A DNA stretch of 64,000 bases from Saccharothrix sp. NRRL B-16348 (GTDB lineage Bacteria; Actinomycetota; Actinomycetes; Mycobacteriales; Pseudonocardiaceae): contig NZ_LGED01000258.1 of NCBI RefSeq assembly GCF_001280085.1, positions 12,029 to 76,028 on the forward strand. Direction: 5' to 3'. A program made the translations under genes and the position numbers. This document shows, piece after piece, positions 49,033 to 57,975 of this stretch (position 1 is the stretch's first letter; every line of letters starts with the position of its first letter). The notes beneath the pieces were generated by a model. That model had not been told where the DNA came from and did no database searches. It saw only the letters and a program-made list of their open reading frames with translations.

Positions 49033-51078
49033 GTGAACGGCAACGGCGCGTTGCACCGGGAGGTGCTCGACCGGGCCGACGTCGGTTTCGGTGTGACGAA
49101 CGCGAACGGCACGCTGGTCTGGGTGAACCCGGCGCTGGCGGAGATCCTGGGCGTGCCCGTCGACCACGTGGTCGGCCGGTCGCTGCCCGCGCTGCTGCCC
49201 GGCGCGCCCGAACGGCCCCGCGCCGGCCTGGCGCTGCTCACCCCCAGCGCCTACCGCAAGGGCCACCGCTGGCTGGAGGTCACCTGCCAGACCCTCCCGG
49301 CCGCCGGCGACGACGCCGACGAGCGGTTGCTGTACCGGGTGGTGGACGTCACCGCGTGGCGCGACCGGGAGCTGGAGGCCACCCACGAGGCCGACGCGCT
49401 GCGCCGCGCCCAGGTCCTGGGCCGCATGGGCACGTGGGAGTGGCACATCGCCGAGGACCGCGTCGTCTGGTCGGACACGCTGCTGGAGATGTTCGGGTTC
49501 GCCACCGACACCGAGCTGGACTTCGACGGCTACGCCGCCCTGGTGCACCCCGACGACCTGTCGATGATCCAGGCCACCCTCGAGGAGGCCATGCGGTCGG
49601 GCGCCGGGTTCTCCTACACCCACCGCATGCTGCTCGGCGAGGACCGCACCGAGCGGTGGTTCGAGTGCTTCGGCGAGGTCGTCGCCGACGAGGACGGCTC
49701 CCCGCTGCGCGTGCTGGGCACCGCGCACGACATCACCCGCGCCCGCCGCGTGCACGACGAACTGCTGGCGCTGGCCGAGCAGGACCCGCTCACGGGGCTG
49801 GCGAACCGGCGCGCGGTCACCCGCGAGCTGGAACGACAGCTCGCCGGCGGCGGCCCCGGCGCGATGCTGCTGCTCGACCTGGACAACTTCAAGGACGTCA
49901 ACGACCTGCGCGGCCACGCCGTCGGCGACCGGCTGATGAAAGCGCTGGCCTCCGCGCTGCGGTCCCGGCTGTCGGCGTCGCAGCTCATCGGCCGGCTCGG
50001 CGGCGACGAGTTCGCCGTCGTGCTGCCCGGCGCGACCCCCGCCGACGCCGCCCGCGTCGCCGAGGGACTGCGTGATGCCGTAGCGGCGTTGCCGCTCGTC
50101 GGCGCCGCCCGCAGCATCACCGTGTCGACCGGTGTCGCCGAGTACGGGCCCGGCGACACGTGGGAACTCGTGCTCGCCAACGCCGACCTCGCCCTGTACG
50201 CGTCCAAGGCCGCCGGCCGCAACCGCGTCACCGTCTACGAGCCCGGCCACTACGCCGACACCGCGAAACGCGTCTCCGTGCTCGACCGGCTCCGCACCGC
50301 GCTCGACAACGGCGGCCTGGCCCTGCACGCCATGCCCATGGTGCAGCTGGCGACCGGCACCACCCTCGGCCACGAGCTGCTGCTGCGGCTGGAGGACGGC
50401 CAGGACCCCTACCTGGGTCCGGCGGAGTTCCTGCCCGAGGCCGAACGCTCCGACCTCGTCCTCGACATCGACCGGTGGGTGCTGTCCACCGCCATCGACG
50501 CCCTCGTCGGCCACCCCGACCCGCAACTGCGGTTCAACGTCAACATCTCCGGCCGCACCCTGGAGGACGAGGACTTCGGCGGGTTCGTGCTCGACCGGCT
50601 CGCCACCGCGGGCGTCGCGCCCGGCCGCCTCGGCCTGGAGATCACCGAGACCGCCGCCGTCACCAACCTCGACGCCGCCCGCGCCCTCTCGCTGCAGCTG
50701 CGCGCCTTCGGCTGCCGCATCATCCTCGACGACTTCGGCTCCGGGTTCGGCTCGTTCGTCCACCTCAAGCACCTGCCCATCACCGGCATCAAGATCGACG
50801 GCGAGTTCGTGCGCGGCATCGACGAACGCTCCACCGACGCCGTCCTCGTCGCCGGCATCGTGCAGATCGCCCAAGGCCTCGGCCTCACCGCCGTCGCCGA
50901 GTGGGTCGAACGCCCCGCCCAGGTCGACGCCCTCGTCCGACTGGGCGTGCAGATCGGCCAAGGCTTCCACCTCGGCCGCCCCCAACCACTCGACCAGGTC
51001 CTCTCGGCCCAGTCGCAGCCGCCGAACGGCGCATTGTCGCCACGCCTGGCCGGTGCGGAGGATGGGGCGCGTTCCTGA
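49033..51078 (+). CDS. PAS-PAS-GGDEF-EAL c-di-GMP protein
   Basis: 681 residues. Two PAS domains (about 5-115 and 130-245), GGDEF (about 255-420) with an intact RLGGDEF at 323-327, and EAL (about 430-665). The EAL motif reads E-L-L (Glu448 in GHELLLRLE) instead of EAL, and loop 6 is DDFGSGFGSF; the catalytic acidic residues seem kept, so both cyclase and phosphodiesterase activities are possible. c-di-GMP in actinomycetes controls development via BldD. GTG 49033 has GAGGAGGGG 3 bases upstream. No transmembrane helices. Confidence 0.95.
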   Translation: MNGNGALHREVLDRADVGFGVTNANGTLVWVNPALAEILGVPVDHVVGRSLPALLPGAPERPRAGLALLTPSAYRKGHRWLEVTCQTLPAAGDDADERLLYRVVDVTAWRDRELEATHEADALRRAQVLGRMGTWEWHIAEDRVVWSDTLLEMFGFATDTELDFDGYAALVHPDDLSMIQATLEEAMRSGAGFSYTHRMLLGEDRTERWFECFGEVVADEDGSPLRVLGTAHDITRARRVHDELLALAEQDPLTGLANRRAVTRELERQLAGGGPGAMLLLDLDNFKDVNDLRGHAVGDRLMKALASALRSRLSASQLIGRLGGDEFAVVLPGATPADAARVAEGLRDAVAALPLVGAARSITVSTGVAEYGPGDTWELVLANADLALYASKAAGRNRVTVYEPGHYADTAKRVSVLDRLRTALDNGGLALHAMPMVQLATGTTLGHELLLRLEDGQDPYLGPAEFLPEAERSDLVLDIDRWVLSTAIDALVGHPDPQLRFNVNISGRTLEDEDFGGFVLDRLATAGVAPGRLGLEITETAAVTNLDAARALSLQLRAFGCRIILDDFGSGFGSFVHLKHLPITGIKIDGEFVRGIDERSTDAVLVAGIVQIAQGLGLTAVAEWVERPAQVDALVRLGVQIGQGFHLGRPQPLDQVLSAQSQPPNGALSPRLAGAEDGARS

Positions 51079-51115
51079 TCACCGCCGCCCCGCCCCCCGA
51101 TGGGAAGCCACCGCC

Positions 51116-51784
51116 GTGCCCGGTACCCCCGACAGCCCCGCACGCGGTGTCCGCCGCGTCGAGCTGAGCACCACCCGCCCCGAACCGATCGCCGAGTTCT
51201 ACGCCCACCTGCTCGGCTGGGTCCTCATCGCCGAACCCGACGGCGCGTTCACCGGCTGGGTCGGCGACCGCCTGGCCGCCCGCGTGAACCCCGGCGACCC
51301 CGCCTGGCGCGTCGTGTTCGCCGGCGCCGAGGCACGCGACCTCGACCGCGGCGCCGCCGTCGACGCCGGCCGCGTCCTGCACGGCCCGTGGGCGCCCCAA
51401 CCCCGCGTCGGCGAACCGTGCTGGGTGGAACTCATGGGCGACGCCGACGCCGACGACTACTGGGCGGCCGAACTCGGCTGGCAGGTCCGCGACCCCGGCG
51501 GCGACTTCACCCTCTACGACGCCGCCGTCGCCGGCGACCGCCGCCCCGTCGCCGGCCGCCTCACCGCCCAGGGCGGCTGGACCTGCTACTTCGCCGTCCC
51601 CGACGTCGCCGCGGCCGCCGCCGAGGCCACCGACATGGGCGGCCGCGTCCTCATCGGCCCCACCGACGTCCCCACCGGGGTGGTCGCGGCCGTCGCCGAC
51701 CCCGCCGGCGCCGTGTTCGCCCTGCTGGAGAACCCGCCCGGCTGGGGCGGCACCTGGTGCGCCACCCACCGGGCCCACGCCTGA
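51116..51784 (+). CDS. Tandem VOC (glyoxalase-like) protein
   Basis: 222 residues with two VOC half-barrels (about 10-110 and 115-215): VRRVELSTTRPEPIAEFYAH, then WTCYFAVPDVAAAAAEATDM and DPAGAVFALLE. Members include glyoxalase-like enzymes and bleomycin-resistance-type binding proteins; no specific substrate can be named. GTG 51116 begins the first domain; the ribosome site is weak and ATG 51063 in frame is an alternative that would overlap the GGDEF-EAL gene. Confidence 0.85.
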   Translation: MPGTPDSPARGVRRVELSTTRPEPIAEFYAHLLGWVLIAEPDGAFTGWVGDRLAARVNPGDPAWRVVFAGAEARDLDRGAAVDAGRVLHGPWAPQPRVGEPCWVELMGDADADDYWAAELGWQVRDPGGDFTLYDAAVAGDRRPVAGRLTAQGGWTCYFAVPDVAAAAAEATDMGGRVLIGPTDVPTGVVAAVADPAGAVFALLENPPGWGGTWCATHRAHA

Positions 51785-51800
51785 ACGGCGGGGGGAGCGG

Positions 51801-52262
51801 TCAGCCGGCGAGCTCCGGCGGGAAACCGCCCGTCGCGATCGGACCCCACCGGTCGATCGTGACCCGGATCAAGGACTTCCCCTGCCGCCGCATCGCCGCG
51901 CGGTACTCGTCCCAGTCCGGGTGCTCGCCGGCGATGCACCGGTAGTACTCCACCAGCGGCTCCACCGCCGCCGGCAGGTCCAGCACCTCCGCACGCCCGT
52001 CCACCTGCACGTACGGGCCGTCCCAGTCGTCGGACAACACGCACACCGTCACCCGCTCGTCCCGGCGCGCGTTGCGGGTCTTCGCCCGCTGCGGATACGT
52101 CGACACCACGATCCGGCCCTCGCCGTCCACCCCGCACGTCACCGGCGACACCTGCGGGCGCCCGTCGGCGCGCGTGGTCGCCAGCAGAGCGCGGTGGCGA
52201 GGCCGCAGGAACGCGACCAACTCGTCTCGGGACACCGTGTCGGCGGTGGCGATTCTCGGCAT
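51801..52262 (-). CDS. PPOX-class F420-dependent oxidoreductase
   Basis: 153 residues, split beta-barrel flavin/F420 fold. RHRALLATTRADGRPQVSPV, IVVSTYPQRAKTRNARRD and VQVDGRAEVL are the usual segments of the Rv1155/TIGR03618 group. It likely reduces or oxidises a small metabolite with F420. ATG 52262 lies 7 bases after TAGGCT (52275-52270, minus), implying a leaderless message; GTG 52268 would fall inside that spacing. Confidence 0.92.
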   Translation of the reverse strand: MPRIATADTVSRDELVAFLRPRHRALLATTRADGRPQVSPVTCGVDGEGRIVVSTYPQRAKTRNARRDERVTVCVLSDDWDGPYVQVDGRAEVLDLPAAVEPLVEYYRCIAGEHPDWDEYRAAMRRQGKSLIRVTIDRWGPIATGGFPPELAG

Positions 52263-52282
52263 GACCACCAGCCTAGGAGAAG

Positions 52283-53134
52283 ATGACCCCCATGCCCCGC
52301 TTCACCGCCCACGACGGCACCACCCTCGCCTACCACGTCACCGGCGACGGCCCGCCGCTGCTGTGCGTGCCCGGAGGCGCCGGCCGCGCCTCCTCCTACC
52401 TCGGCGACCTCGGCGGCCTGCACCGCCACCGCACCCTGCTGCTGCTCGACAACCGCGGCACCGGCGACTCCGACACCCCCGCCGACCCGGCCACCTACCG
52501 GCGCGACCGGCTCGCCGCCGACGTCGACGCCCTGCGCGCCCACCTCGGCGTGGACCGCGTCGACCTGCTCGGCCACTCCGCCGGCGCCGGCATCGCCATG
52601 GCCTACGCCGAACAACACCCCGACCGGCTCGCCTCCCTGATCCTGCTCACCCCCTCGCTGCGCGCCATCGGCGCCACCCCCACCGACACCGACTGGGCCG
52701 ACCACCTGCGCGCCCACGCCCACCAACCCTGGTTCGCCGACGCCGCCGCCGCGCTCAAGGCGTGGAGCGACGGCGACGACACCACCGCCAACCGGCTCGC
52801 CGCCGCACCCCTGTTCTACGGCCGCTGGGACGAGCGGGCCCGCGCCCACGCCGCCGCCGAAACCACCGAAGCCTCACGCGCCGCCCAGGCCGGGTACGCC
52901 GCCGACGGCGCGTTCAGCCCCGGCCACACCCGCCGCGCCCTCGCCGACCTCGACCTGCCCGTCCTGGTCTACGCCGGGGGAGCGGACCCCGTCTCCCCAC
53001 CGCACCTGGTGCGCCAACTCGTCGAGCTCATCCCGGACGCCGCCTATGTCGAACAACCCGGCGCCGGGCACTTCCCGTGGCTCGACGACCCCGCGTTCCT
53101 CGTCGAGCACCTGCGCGACTTCCCGACCCGCTGA
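52283..53134 (+). CDS. Alpha/beta hydrolase (proline iminopeptidase-like)
   Basis: 283 residues. Oxyanion motif PGGAGRASSYLG, nucleophile elbow GHSAGAG, catalytic Asp in YAGGADPVSP and His in GAGHFPW complete the triad. Similar to proline iminopeptidase and esterase subfamilies. ATG 52283 is 2 bases after AGGAGA, rather close; ATG 52292 is an alternative. Divergent from the PPOX gene with a 20-base gap. Substrate unknown. Confidence 0.92.
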   Translation: MTPMPRFTAHDGTTLAYHVTGDGPPLLCVPGGAGRASSYLGDLGGLHRHRTLLLLDNRGTGDSDTPADPATYRRDRLAADVDALRAHLGVDRVDLLGHSAGAGIAMAYAEQHPDRLASLILLTPSLRAIGATPTDTDWADHLRAHAHQPWFADAAAALKAWSDGDDTTANRLAAAPLFYGRWDERARAHAAAETTEASRAAQAGYAADGAFSPGHTRRALADLDLPVLVYAGGADPVSPPHLVRQLVELIPDAAYVEQPGAGHFPWLDDPAFLVEHLRDFPTR

Positions 53135-53158
53135 CGTCACCCCGCCGGGGAGAGGACG

Positions 53159-53707
53159 TCAGGCCCGACCCAGGATGTCGGCCACCACCCCCGCCTTCTC
53201 CTCCGCGTACTGCTGCACGTACGCCCAGTCCCGCCCCGCCAACTCCCGCTTCGTCCGCTCGTACAACACCCGGTCCGCCTCCGAGGCCCGCAACCGGTCC
53301 CGGAACGCCACCATCCGCGCCACCTCCGGCTCACCCGCCGTGAACACGTGCAGGTTCACGTCCGTGTCCGGGCCCTTGAACATCCGGTGCTCCAACCACC
53401 CCGGCTCCCGGATCCGCAGCACGTACCCCGCCGCCTCCAACGCCGGCACGTAAGACGCCTCATCGGCCGAATCCGCCACCGTCAACACCACGTCCACGAT
53501 CGGCTTCGCCGCCAACCCCGGCACCGACGTCGACCCCACGTGCGCCAACCCCGCCACCGCGGCACCCAACGCGCCCCGGATCCGCGCCGCCTCACGCTCG
53601 TACAACCCCGGCCACGCCGGGTCGTACTCCACCAACACCACCCGACCCGACAACCGCGGCGGCGCACCCACGTACACCGCCCGGATCTCCTCCTCCGACA
53701 ACCCCAC
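53159..53707 (-). CDS. GrpB-family nucleotidyltransferase-like protein
   Basis: 182 residues, GrpB (UPF0157) family: VEYDPAWPGLYEREAARI, HVGSTSVPGLAAKPIVDVVL (20 residues, the nucleotidyltransferase-like motif) and FRDRLRASEADRVLYERTKR. I start at GTG 53707 because GGAGGGGG ends 5 bases upstream; the frame allows GTG 53722. Often fused to dephospho-CoA kinase in mycobacteria. Convergent with the hydrolase; role unproven. Confidence 0.93.
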   Translation of the reverse strand: MGLSEEEIRAVYVGAPPRLSGRVVLVEYDPAWPGLYEREAARIRGALGAAVAGLAHVGSTSVPGLAAKPIVDVVLTVADSADEASYVPALEAAGYVLRIREPGWLEHRMFKGPDTDVNLHVFTAGEPEVARMVAFRDRLRASEADRVLYERTKRELAGRDWAYVQQYAEEKAGVVADILGRA

Positions 53708-53748
53708 GACAACCCCCTCCACCCGCCGAGCAGACCAGGATAAGACGC

Positions 53749-54654
53749 TCAGCGGGGCAGCGGCGCCGCCTTTCCCACCGCGAACAGGTCACCGTCCGCA
53801 CCCACCCGCTCCCGCACCTCGTCCGCCAGGAACACCAGGTCCTCCACCACCCGGCACGCCTCCACCTCGTCCCACGACACCGGCGTCGACACCGACGGCC
53901 GCGCACGCGCCCGCAACGAATACGGCGCCACCGTCGTCTTCGCCGGGTTGTTCTGCGACCAGTCGATCAACACCTTCCCCGTCCGCTGCGCCTTCGCCAT
54001 CCGCCACACCACCTCCTCCGGCCACTCGGCCGCCAACCGCTGCGCCACACCCTTCGCGTACTCCGACGTCCGCTCCGCCGACGACACCGACACCGCCGCG
54101 TACACCTGCAACCCCTTCGACCCCGACGTCTTCACCACCGGCGCCAACCCGTCCGCCACCAGCACGTCCCGCACCCGGCACGCCACCCGGCAGCACTCCA
54201 CCACCGTCGCCGGCTCACCCGGGTCCAGGTCGAACACCAGCAGGTCGGGGGAGTGCCGCCCACCCCGCCCACCCACCGTCCACTGCGGCACGTGCAACTC
54301 CAACGCCGCCAGGTTCGCCAACCACACCAACGTCGCCAACTCCTCCACCACCACGAAGTCCGCGTACTCCGCGCCCCGCGACGACCCCGGCGTCTCCACC
54401 CGCACCGTCCGCACCCACTCCGGCGCGTGCGACGGCGCGTTCTTCTCGAAGAACGACTTCCCGTCCACCCCGTTCGGATACCGCCGCAACGTCATCGGCC
54501 GCCCCACCACGTGCGGCAACAACACCGGCGCGATCCGCGTGTAGTAGTCGATCACCTCCGCCTTGGTGAACCCCACCTCCGGGTACAGCACCTTGTCCAG
54601 GTTCGTCAGCTTCAACCGACGACCCTCCACCTTCACCAGCGCGTCAGCCACCAC
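53749..54654 (-). CDS. ligD: LigD polymerase (PolDom) protein of NHEJ
   Basis: 301 residues, the archaeo-eukaryotic-primase-like polymerase domain of LigD as a separate gene. VLYPEVGFTKAEVIDYYTRI, VGRPMTLRRYPNG, the metal site DLLVFDLDPGE (D-x-D), VVKTSGSKGLQVY and KVLIDWSQNNPAKTTVAPYS (20 residues) are all present. It adds nucleotides at broken ends bridged by Ku. GTG 54654 lies 6 bases after GGAGG and its start overlaps the ligase stop by 11 bases, so the two are coupled as a split LigD. Confidence 0.95.
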   Translation of the reverse strand: MVADALVKVEGRRLKLTNLDKVLYPEVGFTKAEVIDYYTRIAPVLLPHVVGRPMTLRRYPNGVDGKSFFEKNAPSHAPEWVRTVRVETPGSSRGAEYADFVVVEELATLVWLANLAALELHVPQWTVGGRGGRHSPDLLVFDLDPGEPATVVECCRVACRVRDVLVADGLAPVVKTSGSKGLQVYAAVSVSSAERTSEYAKGVAQRLAAEWPEEVVWRMAKAQRTGKVLIDWSQNNPAKTTVAPYSLRARARPSVSTPVSWDEVEACRVVEDLVFLADEVRERVGADGDLFAVGKAAPLPR

Positions 54655-56107
54655 GCCGCACCTCCCCGGGCGCCCGATCCGGCCGCAACCCCCGCCACGT
54701 CGGGAACCGCAACCGACCATCCGCCGTCCACTGCCGGTACGCCACCTCACCCACCAGCTCCGGACGCACCCACCGCGCACCCCGGGCCCGCTCCCGCGGC
54801 ACCTCCGACCCGAACGGCGACCCCTTCACCCCCAACTCCGTCAACCGCGCCGTCAACCGCTCCAACTCCGCCTGGTCGAACCCCGTCCCCACCGACCCCG
54901 CGAACACCAACCCGCCCTCGCCGTCGGGGATGCCGAGCAACAACGCGCCCACCACACCCTTGCGCTTGCCCTCACCCGGCCGCCACCCCCCGATCACCAC
55001 CTCCTGCGTCGCCACCGCCGTCACCTTCACCCAGTGCGGCGACCGCAGCCCCGGCACGTACCGCGAATCCAGCCGCTTCGCCACCACCCCCTCCAACCCC
55101 TGCTCCCGACTCGCCGCCAACACCGCCGCCCCCTGACCCGGGAACGCCCTCGGCGTCAACCAATGCGCACCCTTGAGCCCCAACCCCTCCAACAACTCAC
55201 GACGCCGCTCGTACGGCAGGTCCAGCGTGGGGGAGCCGTCCAGGTGCAACACGTCGAACACCAGGAACGTCACCGGCGTCCCCGCCACCAACCGCCGCGC
55301 CTGCGCCGCCGACGCGTGCATCCGCCGCTGCAACGCCCCGAAACTCGGCCGCCCACCCTCCAACGCCACGATCTCGCCGTCCAACAACACCTGCGTGGCG
55401 CCCAACTGCGCACCCAACCCCTGCAACTCCGGATACGTCCCCGTCACGTCGTTGCCCAACCGGCTCGTCAACCGCACCCGGCCACCCTCGACCCGCGCGA
55501 TCGCCCGCACCCCGTCCCACTTGAACTCGAACGCCCACTTCGCCACCGCCGCCGGCAGCTCCGCCGCGGGCGTCGCCAACATGGGCGACAACGACTCCGG
55601 CAACGGCACCCAGTCCGGACGCGCCGCCCCGTGCCGCCGCCGCACCATCCAGTCCTTGCCCGCCCCGTCCCGCCCACCAGCCGACCCACGGCGGAAGAAC
55701 ACGAACTCGCCCTCCACCCGCGACCCGTGCAACACCACGTCCACCTCGCGGTCGGACCACTTCACCGTCTCGTACCGACCCCGATCCCAGATCACCATCT
55801 CACCCGCGCCGTACTCGCCCTTCGGAATCACCCCCGAGAACGTCGCGTACTCCAACGGGTGATCCTCGGTCCGCACCGCCAACCGGATCGTCCCCGGCTC
55901 CGGCGGCAACCCCTTCGGCACCGCCCACGACACCAACACCCCACCCCGCTCCAACCGCACATCCCAGTGCAGCCGCGACGCGTGGTGCTCCTGGATCACG
56001 AACGTGTCATCACCACCACGAGGCAACACCGCCTCGTCCTCAGGCACCGGCTCCGGCGTCCGCCCCGGATCCCGCTTCCGCCGGTACTCCGAAAGATCCC
56101 CACCCAT
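54644..56107 (-). CDS. ligD: ATP-dependent DNA ligase with 3'-phosphoesterase domain
   Basis: 487 residues in the order PE (about 1-175) then ligase (about 180-487). PE: FVIQEHHASRLHWDVRLE with the metal ligands His and Asp, PKGLPPEPG and IPKGEYGAG. Ligase: nucleophile Lys196 in FEFKWDGVRAIA, LLDGEIVAL, GLEGVVAKR and WVKVT motifs, then the OB-fold. It trims 3' phosphates and seals double-strand breaks. Domains are PE-LIG with POL on the next gene, unlike the POL-PE-LIG fusion of mycobacteria. The ATG start follows Ku by 16 bases. Confidence 0.95.
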   Translation of the reverse strand: MGGDLSEYRRKRDPGRTPEPVPEDEAVLPRGGDDTFVIQEHHASRLHWDVRLERGGVLVSWAVPKGLPPEPGTIRLAVRTEDHPLEYATFSGVIPKGEYGAGEMVIWDRGRYETVKWSDREVDVVLHGSRVEGEFVFFRRGSAGGRDGAGKDWMVRRRHGAARPDWVPLPESLSPMLATPAAELPAAVAKWAFEFKWDGVRAIARVEGGRVRLTSRLGNDVTGTYPELQGLGAQLGATQVLLDGEIVALEGGRPSFGALQRRMHASAAQARRLVAGTPVTFLVFDVLHLDGSPTLDLPYERRRELLEGLGLKGAHWLTPRAFPGQGAAVLAASREQGLEGVVAKRLDSRYVPGLRSPHWVKVTAVATQEVVIGGWRPGEGKRKGVVGALLLGIPDGEGGLVFAGSVGTGFDQAELERLTARLTELGVKGSPFGSEVPRERARGARWVRPELVGEVAYRQWTADGRLRFPTWRGLRPDRAPGEVRRGG

Positions 56108-56123
56108 CCCCGCCGCCACGCCC

Positions 56124-57017
56124 TCAGGCGGGCTTCGCCTTCTTCTTCGCCGGAGCCTTCCTCGACGACGACCCCGACGACCCCGAAGACCCGGACGAAG
56201 CGGCCTTCTTCGCCGCCGGCTTCCGCGCCGCCGACCGCCCACCCCGCGCCGTCTTCGCCTGCTCCACACTCCGCTCCAACGCCGTCATCAGGTCGATCAC
56301 CTCACCGGCCTCCTCCACCTCCGGCCGCTCCGGCAACTCCGCACCCTCCGCCTTCGCCTCGATCACCTTCTGCATCGCCACCGTGTAGTCATCCGAGAAA
56401 TCACCCGGATCGAACGACCCCGCCATGCTCTCCACCAACGACGACGCCATCTTCAACTCCTGCGGCCGAACCTCCACATCGGTGTCCAGGAACTCGAAAT
56501 CCGGCTTCCGCACCTCATCCGGCCACAACATCGTGTGCATCACCAACAAGTCGTCACGCGCACGCAACAACGCCAACGTCTCCCGCTGACGAATCGTGAT
56601 CTTCACCACCGCGAGCTGCCCACTGCGCTCCAAAGCGGTCCGAAGCAACACGTACGGACGCGTCGCCGCCTTGTCCGGCTCCAGGTAATACGACTTCTGG
56701 AAATAGATCGGATCGACTTCCTCCACCGGCACGAACTCCAACACGTCGATCGCGTGATCGGTGTTCACCGGCAACTTGTCGAAGTCCTCGGCATCCATCA
56801 CCACGACCCGACCGTCGTCCAGCTCGTACCCCTTCGCGATGTCGGCGTAAGCGACCTCCTCGCCGCACACCTGGCACACCCGCTTGTACCGGATGCGCCC
56901 ACCGTCCTCCCGGTGCACCTGATGGAACCGGAAGTCGTGCTCCTCCGTCGCCGTGTACAACCGGACACCGATCGTCACCAACCCGAAGGAGATCGCCCCA
57001 CGCCACACGGACCTCAT
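56124..57017 (-). CDS. ku: Ku protein with lysine-rich tail
   Basis: 297 residues. The Ku core (about 1-255) is recognised by MRSVWRGAISFGLVTIGVRL, FHQVHREDGGRIRYKRVC, AKGYELDDGRVVV and SYYLEPDKAATRPYVLLRTA. The C-terminal 45 residues are a Lys/Ala/Ser tail (AARKPAAKKAASSGSSGSSG) that in other Ku proteins helps DNA binding and threading. It bridges double-strand ends and recruits LigD. It is followed by LigD at 16 bases and preceded by a second Ku gene. Confidence 0.95.
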   Translation of the reverse strand: MRSVWRGAISFGLVTIGVRLYTATEEHDFRFHQVHREDGGRIRYKRVCQVCGEEVAYADIAKGYELDDGRVVVMDAEDFDKLPVNTDHAIDVLEFVPVEEVDPIYFQKSYYLEPDKAATRPYVLLRTALERSGQLAVVKITIRQRETLALLRARDDLLVMHTMLWPDEVRKPDFEFLDTDVEVRPQELKMASSLVESMAGSFDPGDFSDDYTVAMQKVIEAKAEGAELPERPEVEEAGEVIDLMTALERSVEQAKTARGGRSAARKPAAKKAASSGSSGSSGSSSRKAPAKKKAKPA

Positions 57018-57111
57018 GCCACGTGACTACCCGCGAACAGCACGATCCGCACCAGGGCGTCACTCGAACGGGCTAGTAAAAACGCGACGCCACGACCAAA
57101 CACCGCAACCC

Positions 57112-57903
57112 TCAACCACCCTCCCGCCGCAACCGCCCCGACCGCACCCGCTCCACGCTCCGCCGCAACGCACCCAACAAATCCACCCCACCACCCGTCT
57201 CCTCCGGCGCCCGCGCCACCGGCACCTCCGCCGCACCCGCCGCCTTCGCCTCGATCAACCCCGCCAACCGCTCCCCGTACCCGTCCGAGAACACCGACCC
57301 GTCGAACGGCGCCGTCATCGACTCCACCAACGACTCCGCCACCGCCAATTCCGCACCACCCGACACCACACCCGAAAAATCGAAACCCGGCTCCACCACC
57401 CGCTCCGGCCACACCAACGTCTGCAACACCAACACCCCACCCCGAGGCCGCAACACACCCAACACCTCACGACCCCGCAAACCCGCCCTCACCACCGCCA
57501 CCCGCGACAACCTCACCAACACATCCCGCAACACCACATACGACCCCACCGCCACCCGCTCCGGCTCCACGAAATACGACCGACCCCACAACACCGGATC
57601 CACCTCGTCCACACCCGCGAACTGCACCACCTCGATCGTCGGCTCCACCCCGGCCGACAACCCCGCCACATCCTCCGCCTCCACCATCACCAACCGGCCA
57701 TCCGGCAACACGTACCCCTTCGCCACCTCCGACGACTCCACCCCCGCCCCGCACACCGAACACACCCGCCGATGCCGCACCCGCCCACCATCCACCCGAT
57801 GCACCTCGTGGAACCGCACACCCCGATCCCGCGTGGCCCCGAACAACCGCACCGGGAACACCACCAACCCGAACGACACCGAACCACGCCACACAGCCCT
57901 CAT
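57112..57903 (-). CDS. ku: Second Ku protein, short form
   Basis: 263 residues, a paralogue of the adjacent Ku but without the lysine-rich tail; it ends in RSVERVRSGRLRREGG. MRAVWRGSVSFGLVVFPVRL, HEVHRVDGGRVRHRRVC and SYFVEPERVAVGSYVVLRDV are clear matches. Many internal positions differ, so the copies are old rather than recent duplicates. They might form heterodimers or act on different ends, as proposed for streptomycetes and rhizobia with several Ku genes. ATG 57903 has AGGTG upstream. Confidence 0.93.
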   Translation of the reverse strand: MRAVWRGSVSFGLVVFPVRLFGATRDRGVRFHEVHRVDGGRVRHRRVCSVCGAGVESSEVAKGYVLPDGRLVMVEAEDVAGLSAGVEPTIEVVQFAGVDEVDPVLWGRSYFVEPERVAVGSYVVLRDVLVRLSRVAVVRAGLRGREVLGVLRPRGGVLVLQTLVWPERVVEPGFDFSGVVSGGAELAVAESLVESMTAPFDGSVFSDGYGERLAGLIEAKAAGAAEVPVARAPEETGGGVDLLGALRRSVERVRSGRLRREGG

Positions 57904-57975
57904 AACACCTGCGTACACCTGTGCGAACATCGACTCACCCAAGTCACCCGAACGCACCAACCACCCACACCGCCG